From Oenanthe sinensis (lineage: Eukaryota; Streptophyta; Magnoliopsida; Apiales; Apiaceae), in assembly GCA_028671895.1 (NCBI GenBank), contig CM053801.1, positions 39,622,836 to 39,686,835 of the forward strand: DNA of 64,000 bases, read 5' to 3'. Positions 56,530 through 64,000 of the stretch are shown here, piece after piece. Made by a program: the position numbers and the translations under genes. Positions within the stretch are counted from its first letter, which is position 1. The number at the start of each line of letters is the position of its first letter. The notes below the pieces were generated by a model that saw only the letters and a program-made list of their open reading frames with translations, did not search any database and was not told the DNA's origin.

Positions 56530-58536
56530 GTGTGCATAATTAATCAACACCAAGTAAAAGAAATTGTCAACGTTACATTTGATGACATTAAACTCCCAAG
56601 CATCCAAACTGAAGATCCTTCTGAGTCATTAAAATTTGATAATCATCTAGACTCAGATTCAGATAGTGAAGCAGAGCCTGAGGTTGCAGCAGGAAATGAT
56701 GATGACAATATTGATGATAATTATTCAGGCAATAGTGGTGGGAACAATGAAAACACTAGAGATATTACTAATACCAGTGGTGGATCAACAAGTCAACCTG
56801 GCAGCAACTCAGGGGGAGATGATGGATCTACTGGTAAAACACAACATCACAATGAATATAGAGGCGAATCATCAAGATCAAACCTACCAAGGGAAAGGAT
56901 ATGGAGCAAATATCAACTTGTTGATTTGATCATAGGTGATTCAGATGTTGGGGTTAGAACCAGAAGTGCAACTTCAAATGATTGTCTATTTTTGGTTTTT
57001 CTATCTCAAGAAAAACCAAAGAAAATTGAAGATGCTCTAACTGATCCAGATTGGGTTCTTGCCATGCAAGAAGAACTCAATCAGTTCGAAAGACAAGAAG
57101 TGTGGACACTGGTACCCAGGCCAAAAGACAGATCCATAATTAACACCAAATGGGTATACAGGAACAAGTTAGACGGTGATGGCATTGTTACAAAGAACAA
57201 GGCCAGACTGGTTGCAAAGGGTTATTCCTAGGAAGAGGGAATTGATTATGATGAGACATACGCACTAGTTGCAAAACTTGAAGCCATCAGGATATTTCTA
57301 ACATTCGCAGCACATTCCAATTTCAAAGTTTATCAAATGGATGTTAAGAGTGCATTTCTGAATGGAGAGTTAGAAGAGGAAGTATATGTGGAGCAGCCCC
57401 CTGGCTTTGATAATCCAGAGTTTGTTGATTTTGTATATTTTTTATTCAAAGCCCTCTACGGACTCAAGCAAGCACCGAGGACATAGTATGACACTCTCTC
57501 TGAGTTTTTACTTGAAAATAATTTCATTAGAGGTGTCATAGATAAAACTCTCTTTTACAAATTACATAATTAAGATATGATATTTGTCCAAGTTTATGTT
57601 GACGATATTATATTTGGTTCTACTGACGAAAACTTGTGCGAGAGATTTGCTAAGTTGATGCAGAGTAGGTATGAGATGAGCATGATGGGTGAGATGTCAT
57701 TCTTTCTTGGATTGTAAGTGAAGCAAAATGAAGATGAGATTTTTATTTGCCAATCAAAGTACGTAAGGGATCTTCTAAGGAAATACAATCTAGAAGATTC
57801 TTCACCGGTAAAAATCCTTATGCCAACAACCACAAAGCTTGACGAAGATGAAACTGGTAAGAAGGTTGACATCACAAGCTATAGAGGTATGATAGGCTCA
57901 TTATTATATCTAACTGCTAGTAGACCCGATATAATGTTTGCAACATGCTTATGTGCAAGGTTTCAATATGATCCTAGGGAATCTCATCTTATAGCTGTTA
58001 AAAGAATTTTTAAATATCTAAAGGGTACACCGAATCTTGGAATTTGGTACCCTAAAGATACAGGTTTTGAACTAATAGGCTATACAGATTCAGATTATGC
58101 AGGATGCATGATGGACAGGAAACGTACTTCTGGAAGTTGTCAATTTCTAAGACAACGGTTGATTTCCTGGTACAGTAAGAAACACTCAGTATCTACCTCG
58201 ACAACCGAAGCAGAATATATTGCGGTAGGTAGTTATTGTGCATAGATCTTGTGGATAAGGAATCAGCTGAATGATTATGGACTTGCGCTATCTAAAATTC
58301 CAATACTTTGCGATAACACAAGTGCCATAGCAATTTCCAATAATCCTGTACAACATTCAAGGACCAATCACATAGACATAAGGTATCATTTCATCCGAGA
58401 GAATGTCATGAATGGAACTGTGGTGTTACATTTTGTACCCACAGAAGATCAAATTGCTGGCATCTTCACGAAACCAGTTGATGAATCCACTTTCTCTAAG
58501 TTGGTTAGTGAGTTAGGGATGTTAAACATGAACTGA
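56530..58536 (+). pseudogene. pol: Element D0 pol: linker, RT and RNase H
   Basis: One frame from 56530 to 58536, closely resembling the A RT: linker (VKEIVNVTFDDIKLPS), KWVYRNK, YQMDVKSAFLNG, LYGLKQAPRT, catalytic YVDDIIFGS, RNase H YTDSDYAG, DNTSAI and TEDQIAGIFTKP. Stops at 57229, 57484, 57571, 57715 and 58243. Four of the five are Gln or Trp codons changed by C-to-T or G-to-A. One Gln is deleted in SKKHSV. An earlier start than 56530 is likely in the undeleted ancestor. Confidence 0.92.
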
Positions 58537-59433
58537 TTATTGCATATTTAATTTTAAGCATGCACTGTAAATATACTGTATGTATTCCTTAAAAGATATC
58601 AAAAACAAGCAAATAAAATGAAAAAGAAAACTCAAAAAGATTTTTCTTATTTTTGTACAGTTTTATTTAATTAGCATCCGTACTGTAAAAATATTTTGTA
58701 CTGTTTTTTGTTTTCCAACAATTAGTATATATTATTTATTGTTGTCAACTTTTGTTATCATTAGTTATATATATATATATGTATGTATAGTTTTATTTGT
58801 TTTACAAATTGGCATTTTCATATTTATTTATTTTAAATTTTATTTTTAGTTATATATATATAAATATGTGCTGATTATTTCACGTCTCTTTTGAGAAGTA
58901 GGAAAGATCTATGAGTTTGATCATCCAATAGTTTCTAATAGTTAGATTCTAATCATTGGCATCAATCTCTATCCAAGATCTTAGAACCAAACACACAAAC
59001 ACTATCACATCCATCTCTCTAACCATTAAACAGAATACCTAATTATTAAGAATGAGGGAGTAAATGCCTAGAGTGCATTTGATAAGGTTGGTGATGTGAG
59101 TGAACCAACAACTCTGTTTCCAGAAAGGTGATTCAAATATATAAACTGAGACAACTGTTAGCTCAACTGTGTTCTCTTAAAAGGATACAGACTTGGAAAA
59201 GGCAAAACTGTTACTAGGTCCATTCTCTCAACATAGTGAGTCTATTGAATTCAGCCTGTCAGCCAAGGCCACTTGTAAAGAGTCAATTTCATCTGACATT
59301 TTTTCCTAAATAAATTGTCTTATTTTTAAGGACCAACAATTGGTATCCAAAAAGGAACCAACAATTGGGACTAAGAGGGAGCAACTAGAGTGTCACTGTA
59401 AGGACGAATTGACGGAAGCAATTATTCTAAACT
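58537..59433 (+). other. Element D0 3' region, noncoding
   Basis: About 900 bp after RNase H with AT-rich runs (ATATAT near 58765-58780 and 58850-58865). No ORF3, PPT or LTR is recognisable. By comparison with A and C it may be the pol-ORF3 spacer. Interrupted at 59434 by element F (flank AAACT). Confidence 0.6.
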
Positions 59434-59499
59434 TGTTAGGAATCTACATGAGATTTGATGATAACATTAATCTTAGAATCATAGAAATTTTATTTGTTG

Positions 59500-60000
59500 T
59501 AACTGATCAATTGATATGAAAGTTATAAATATCAATTGATCAGGAAACCATTTATCAGTTGAAATGTTTATTTGAATCAACTGATAATTTGGATTGTAGC
59601 ATAGGTGTACTTAGTCTATTTCAATCGATAAGGTGTAAATCAATTGATATTTTGTTCATCAATTGATGTTAGAGTCGATTGATATGGATCATCAATTGAT
59701 GTGTAAATTAAACTGTTAAATTGTAATTATGTGAAGACAGGAAATTGCACAAGTGAAGGATGATCAATTGATATTGAAGCATCGATGGATGAAGGATCAA
59801 TCGAAGAAGCCAAGTCAAGCATTGAAGACCATCAACTGATGTGAAGACCCATCGACTGATATATCGATTGATAACATCTATCAATCGATAAGACATCTTT
59901 TATCAGTCGATGGATATAAAGATCAATTGAAGTAGTACATCAGTTGATGGATTAAAGAATGGATCAATTGATATGCTTAACAGCAAATTATCAATTGAGT
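59500..60000. repeat. ATCAATTGAT motif array in the F LTR
   Basis: The perfect palindrome ATCAATTGAT and variants (ATCGATTGAT, ATCGATGGAT, TATCAGTTG, ATCAACTGAT) recur through U3. It is the same motif class as in C, with a different dominant version. Confidence 0.92.
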
Positions 60001-60189
60001 GTGACAACACAGAAAGAATATCTGTTGAAGATCCAGAGAACAAAAAGCACACCTATGGAAGACAGTCTAGAGTGACTGTGAAGACTCAATCAGAAGCTGT
60101 CTTTCAAACCCTTTTGTAAAATAGAAAAAGGTAAAAGGAAGGCAGGTAGAAACAATCCTAGTATAGGAATTGTAAAAGAACACTTGTGG

Positions 60190-60198
60190 TATATAAAC
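60190..60198 (+). promoter_or_regulatory. Element F TATA box
   Basis: TATATAAAC downstream of the motif array and about 310 bp before the poly-C tract; likely LTR promoter core. Confidence 0.65.
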
Positions 60199-60550
60199 AA
60201 GTGTAGTAGCATTATTAGAAAATATACAAGTTAGACATATTTCTTAATCAACTGTTCAAGCTTAAGAGCACTTGTGTAAGAACAGTTGATTTGTTTTCTA
60301 ATCTTGTAAAAACGAAGCTAGGTTTCTTCTAACCTAGGAGCATTGAGCAAAAATATATATTGATGGAAAAACCAATCCATCAATAATTTTAAATCTCTTT
60401 GTTCAGTTTTATTTTTCAGCATTAATTTGTTCGAACTTATTCTCTTATTCTTTCAATCATCAAGAACGAATATTAGAACACACAAAAAGTTTTAATATTT
60501 GTATTCAACCCCCCCTTCTACAAATATTGACATTGTTCTAAGGAATAACA

Positions 60551-60567
60551 ATTGGTATCAAAGCAGG
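60551..60567 (+). promoter_or_regulatory. Element F primer binding site
   Basis: ATTGGTATCAAAGCAGG directly after the LTR; tRNA-iMet type. Confidence 0.94.
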
Positions 60568-60608
60568 CTTTCAACATACAGAAAGTTTAAAGATCAAGAA
60601 CAGTCAAT

Positions 60609-63062
60609 ATGGGTCAAAAAGATTCAGGTGTGAAAATTCCAGTTTTAGAGAAAGATGAATATTTTCCATGGAAGGTCAAAATGCATCTGCATCTTCTTTC
60701 TCTCGACCCTTCTTATGTTAACTGCATAGAAAAAGGTCATCATGTTCCTATGAAGCTAGTCACAGGTGTAAACCCTGATGGAACTCCTGCACTTGACAGA
60801 CATGTTCCAAAACTTATTTCTGAGTTCACAGAAGAGGATGAAAAAGAAGTACTCAAAGACAAGAAGGCCATGAACATTCTGTTTAATGGTCTAGATAAAG
60901 ATATGTTTGACAATGTAATAAACTGTACTTCATCAAAAGAAGTATGGGATACACTTCAAACTCTGTGTGAAGGAACTGAACAAGTAAGGAAAAACAAGAT
61001 GCAACTCTTGATTCAAAAATATGAATCATTCCATTTCAAGAGTGGAGAATCTATCAATGACACCTATAGCAGATTTCAGAAGTTGTTAAATGGATTGAAG
61101 CTATATGGTAGGGTTTATGCAACTGAGAATACAAATCTAAAATTTCTTAGATCTCTTCCAAAAGAATGGAAACCAATGACTGTTTCCATTAGACAATCTC
61201 AGGACTTCAAGGATTTTACACTGGAGAAACTTTATGGTATTCTCAAGACATATGAGTTGGAAATCCAACAAGATGAAGAGATTGAGAAGAATCAAAGAAA
61301 AGAGAAAACTGTGGCTTTGGTAGTCAAGGGAAATGAAGAGAAGAAGGAAAATGGCTATGAAGAAGAGTCAGTCATGATGGCTGGTGATGCTGTTGAAGAA
61401 TCATTCAAGAGAAAAGGAAAGAGCAAGTGTGAAGAAGATGAAACATGCTCTCAGGATGATTTGGATGAGATTGATGAGCACCTTGCATTTCTGACAAGGA
61501 AATTTTCAAAGCTAAAATTCAAGAAGAATCCATATGCTCAAAGGCCTGGATCCCAGTTTAGAAACAACAATCAAAATAAAAATCTGGTTGACAGATCTAA
61601 ATTCAAATGCTTTAACTGTGGATTGGCTGGTCATTTCTCAAGTGAGTGCAGGAAGCCAAAACAAGAAAAGGCAAAGTCATATAAGGGTATTGATTATAAA
61701 AAGAAATACTTTGACCTTTTAAAACAAAAAGAAAAGGCTTTTGTAACTAAGGAGAAGGACTGGGCTGCTGAGGATAGTGATTCTGAAGAATATGTCAATC
61801 TTGCATTAATGGCCAATCATGAAGATGAAGAAGCTAGTTCAGCATCTAATCAGGTACTAGCTACCAAATTTTTCGAGCTTACATCTGAGGAATGCAATAG
61901 TACTATTAATGAAATGTCTAATGAACTGTACAATTTGCATGTCACTCTAAAATCTCTAAACAAAGAAAATCTCAAGTTAAAGAACACCATTGATGCCTTA
62001 ACTGAGAGAAATATTTTTCTTGAAAATGAACTTGTTTGTTTAGAAAGATTTAAGCAGGAAAGAAAGGATGCTAGGAATGAACTAGTAAACAGTTTGAAAA
62101 GAGAAGAATTGTTGAAAGAACAATTAGCTGAAGAAATTGAAACCATTAGCAAATGGAATAGGTCTGCTAAAACTGCCAAACAAATTATTGATGTTCAGGG
62201 TGTAGATACTCTAGGAGATCTCCCCAAATCAATAGGCAAGTCATTGGCTGATACTTCAATGGATAAAGATCAATCGACTGCTAATCCTTTATCAACTAAT
62301 AAGGATTATCAATCGATTGATGCTGAATCAATCGATAAGCATCCATCGACAAGTAAATCATCAATGGCTAATAAAAAGAACAAATTTAGCACTCCTATTA
62401 AGTTTGTTAAGGAAACCAAGAATCAAGTTGAGACTGAGACTGAGAAGATCAACAGAGGTAGCTTATCCAAGAAACAATTAAAAGAAAAATTAGAAAAGAT
62501 AGCACCTGTGGAAATTACTCTATCTAAGTCTGAGAAAAAGAAAAAGAATAGGAATGGTAAAGTAGGCATAAATAAGCACAATAATTACACTCCTGATATG
62601 TATGCACCTAGAAAGGTATGTGCTAAATGTGGTAGTGTAAATCATTTGTCCATGCAATGCAAAAGTGAAAATAATTCTATATCTGCAAATGATTTAAATA
62701 TACATGCCATGACTGCAAATGCCATGTTTACCAATCCTATGCTCATGAATGCCATGTCTTCTAATTTGGTTGCACCTAATGTTCATATGCCTTATGCACA
62801 AGTTCCATACATGTATAATCCCTTCTTTGCATATCCTAATATGAACATGCCTGGTATCCCATGGAACATGCCTAATGTAAATGATGAAATCCATGGAAAT
62901 TATGCCATGAGTTCTAAGGTGTCAAAGCCCCAAAAGTCAACTCCCAAAGATAAAGTGGATTTAAACCCACCAAAACAAAAGGAACCTAAGTTGACAACAG
63001 GGGCTCAAGCTGCAACTAATAAAAGAGGACCCAAGGCAACTTGGGTACCAAAAGCAACTTGA
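60609..63062 (+). CDS. gag: Element F Gag, 817 aa, intact
   Basis: Start ATG 60609 (MGQKDSGVKIPVLEKDEYFPW), 41 bp after the PBS. Residues 1-200 are the UBN2-type capsid region (FNGLDKDMFDNVINC, LRSLPKEWKPM). Zinc knuckle 1 is CFNCGLAGHFSSEC at 334-347. An acidic patch (AAEDSDSEEY) is followed by a coiled-coil-like part from about 440 to 520, and a segment coded by the LTR motif at about 550-587. Knuckle 2 is CAKCGSVNHLSMQC at 671-684. The tail is Met/Asn/Pro-rich and ends GPKATWVPKAT. Gag packages RNA in cytoplasmic particles. Plant copia gags are usually much shorter; this size fits Sireviruses. Confidence 0.95.
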   Translation: MGQKDSGVKIPVLEKDEYFPWKVKMHLHLLSLDPSYVNCIEKGHHVPMKLVTGVNPDGTPALDRHVPKLISEFTEEDEKEVLKDKKAMNILFNGLDKDMFDNVINCTSSKEVWDTLQTLCEGTEQVRKNKMQLLIQKYESFHFKSGESINDTYSRFQKLLNGLKLYGRVYATENTNLKFLRSLPKEWKPMTVSIRQSQDFKDFTLEKLYGILKTYELEIQQDEEIEKNQRKEKTVALVVKGNEEKKENGYEEESVMMAGDAVEESFKRKGKSKCEEDETCSQDDLDEIDEHLAFLTRKFSKLKFKKNPYAQRPGSQFRNNNQNKNLVDRSKFKCFNCGLAGHFSSECRKPKQEKAKSYKGIDYKKKYFDLLKQKEKAFVTKEKDWAAEDSDSEEYVNLALMANHEDEEASSASNQVLATKFFELTSEECNSTINEMSNELYNLHVTLKSLNKENLKLKNTIDALTERNIFLENELVCLERFKQERKDARNELVNSLKREELLKEQLAEEIETISKWNRSAKTAKQIIDVQGVDTLGDLPKSIGKSLADTSMDKDQSTANPLSTNKDYQSIDAESIDKHPSTSKSSMANKKNKFSTPIKFVKETKNQVETETEKINRGSLSKKQLKEKLEKIAPVEITLSKSEKKKKNRNGKVGINKHNNYTPDMYAPRKVCAKCGSVNHLSMQCKSENNSISANDLNIHAMTANAMFTNPMLMNAMSSNLVAPNVHMPYAQVPYMYNPFFAYPNMNMPGIPWNMPNVNDEIHGNYAMSSKVSKPQKSTPKDKVDLNPPKQKEPKLTTGAQAATNKRGPKATWVPKAT
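62257..62368. repeat. LTR-type motifs inside F gag
   Basis: TCAATGGATAAAGATCAATC, ATCAATCGATTGATG and AATCAATCGATAAGC-type words lie between the coiled coil and knuckle 2, at the same place as 31278-31410 in C. Confidence 0.82.
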
Positions 63063-64000
63063 TTGTTTTATGTGTGTGCAGGGAAACAGGAAGAAAAATC
63101 TCTGGTATTTGGATAGTGGATGTTCAAGGCACATGACTGGAGATTTGTCCCTGCTCACAAAGTTTGTGGAAAAGGCTGGCCCAGGAGTTACTTTTGGAGA
63201 TAACAGCAAAGGTTTTACTCTGGGATATGGCTCAATTGCAAAAGAAAATGTTATCATTGAAACTGTAGCACTAGTTGATGGATTGAAGCATAATTTGCTC
63301 AGTATTAGTCAACTGTGTGATAATGGAAATGGTGTGTGGTTTACAACTGAATCATGCATCATAGCCAACAAAGAATCTGGTGAAATTCTCTTAACTGGAG
63401 AAAGAAAAGGAAATGTCTATGTGGCTGATTTTCTCTCTGTAAAAGCAAATTCAATGACATGTCTACTTAGTAAAGTCAATACAGCTGAAAGTTGGATTTG
63501 GCACAAGAAACTAGCCCACTTGAATTTCAAAGCCATGAATTTATTGGTTAGAAAGAATCTGGTTAGAGGCATTCCACATATGGAATTCACCAAGGATGGA
63601 CTATGTGATGCATGTCAAAAAGGAAAACAAAGAAAAGCATCATTCAAGTCAAAGTCTGATTCATCAATTGATAAGCCTCTGGAATTATTGCACATGGACT
63701 TATTTGGTCCAGTCAACATCATGTCAATTGCCAAAAAGAAATATGCCTTAGTAATTGTGGATGACTTCACAAGATTTTCATGGGTATATTTCTTACATTC
63801 TAAGGATGAAGCAAGCAAATTAATTATCAATCATGTGAAGAATGTTGACAATGGCACTGAATGGAAGGTCAAGAAATTTAGAAGTGACAATGGTACTGAA
63901 TTCAAGAATTCAACCATGAGAGAATTCTGTGAAGAAAAAGGTATCACTCATCATTTCTCTGCTCCAAGAACACCACAGCAAAATGGAGTAGTTGAAAGGA
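63063..64000 (+). CDS. pol: Element F Pol, N-terminal part (protease and integrase), 3' partial
   Basis: Pol is in a different frame from gag. It reads VQGNRKKN across CAG at 63079-63081; no ATG is apparent, so expression needs splicing, frameshifting or reinitiation. Protease WYLDSGCSRHMTGD is followed by the pre-integrase HHCC region (WHKKLAHLNFKAM, CDACQ) and the integrase core with Asp in HMDLFGPV, Asp in SDNGTEF and the QQNGVVER block at the window end. No stop is seen to 64000. SSIDKPLE in the integrase N-part is coded by an ATCAATTGATAA motif (63663). Confidence 0.92.

Larger units (their letters stand above)
26651..59433 (+). mobile_element. Element D0: Ty1-copia element split by C and F, internally deleted
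   Basis: Own sequence lies at 26651-28333 (LTR, PBS, gag to the zinc knuckle) and 56302-59433 (gag remainder, linker, RT-RNase H, 3' region). Element C sits inside the zinc knuckle codons. PR and IN are missing: gag-like sequence to about 56460 is followed by the IN-RT linker from about 56530. The 3' LTR is not in the window; element F interrupts at 59434. Many nonsense changes show it is old. Confidence 0.85.
59434..60550 (+). repeat. Element F 5' LTR
   Basis: TGTTAGGAATCTACATG to AAGGAATAACA, 1117 bp. TATA box TATATAAAC at 60190-60198. TATTCAACCCCCCCTTCT near 60502-60520. U3 is full of ATCAATTGAT motifs. Confidence 0.92.
59434..64000 (+). mobile_element. Element F: Sirevirus-like Ty1-copia element, reading frames open, 3' outside window
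   Basis: 5' LTR 59434-60550, PBS, gag 60609-63062 and pol open to base 64000. It is the closest relative of C (same gag layout and motif type) but without stops or frameshifts in the visible 3.4 kb of coding sequence. This makes it the best candidate for a recently active copia element here. The 3' LTR is not visible, so age is unknown. Confidence 0.92.

Noticed and set aside
59335..59350. CAACAATTGGTATCC as a second PBS in D0
   Set aside because: Matches only the first ten bases of the primer site and is not beside an LTR end.

Overview
The window is plant nuclear DNA made almost entirely of nested LTR retrotransposons. I see no host gene, tRNA, rRNA or CRISPR array. The signs are plant Ty1-copia gag/pol genes of Sirevirus type (very large gag with two zinc knuckles, an extra ORF after pol), a Ty3-gypsy integrase of Athila/Tat type, primer sites matching initiator tRNA-Met, and an hAT-type MITE. 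The sequence alone does not give the species; a eudicot is likely.

Left part, minus strand. Element A (1 to about 9810) runs right to left: 5' LTR, PBS, gag, pol, a long spacer, then an extra post-pol ORF that leaves the window at base 1. Next comes a plus-strand LTR fragment X (about 9811-10321). It abuts the gag of copia element B (10322-12118), whose 5' LTR starts at 12169. That LTR is split by gypsy array G (13317-24914): three 1570-bp LTRs separated by two 3444-bp pol fragments, flanked by the 5-bp duplication ATTAG. The last 24 bp of the B LTR follow. An hAT MITE (25014-25752) lies in a small island of non-LTR DNA.

Right part, plus strand. Element D0 starts at 26651 and is cut inside its gag zinc knuckle by element C (28334-56301), a 28-kb compound insertion. 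C carries gag, pol and the extra post-pol ORF (ORF3). ORF3 is itself cut by a solo-LTR-like insertion S (37892-39446) and by element E (40348-53624). E is a 13.3-kb minus-strand element with identical LTRs, a perfect GCATT target duplication and no coding capacity (a LARD). D0 resumes at 56302 with an RT-RNase H fragment. It is cut again at 59434 by element F, whose 817-aa gag and following pol are open to the window edge.

Most striking is a shared architecture. The copia families carry dense, family-specific, mostly palindromic short motifs. The families are A GCGCC hairpins, B ACTGTC, C and F TCRAYNGATA, D0 AGAGTTTACTCT, and E TTCTACTTA/TAAGTAGAA. In A and C the motif lies in both the LTR and the pol-ORF3 spacer. 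In C and F it also invades coding sequence, where it is read in more than one frame. Other notable points are a gag/pol border with a constant CAG|GG phase, a conserved GGGGGA tract in the IN-RT linker, a multiplied PPT in E, and the precise LTR-to-RT joins in G.
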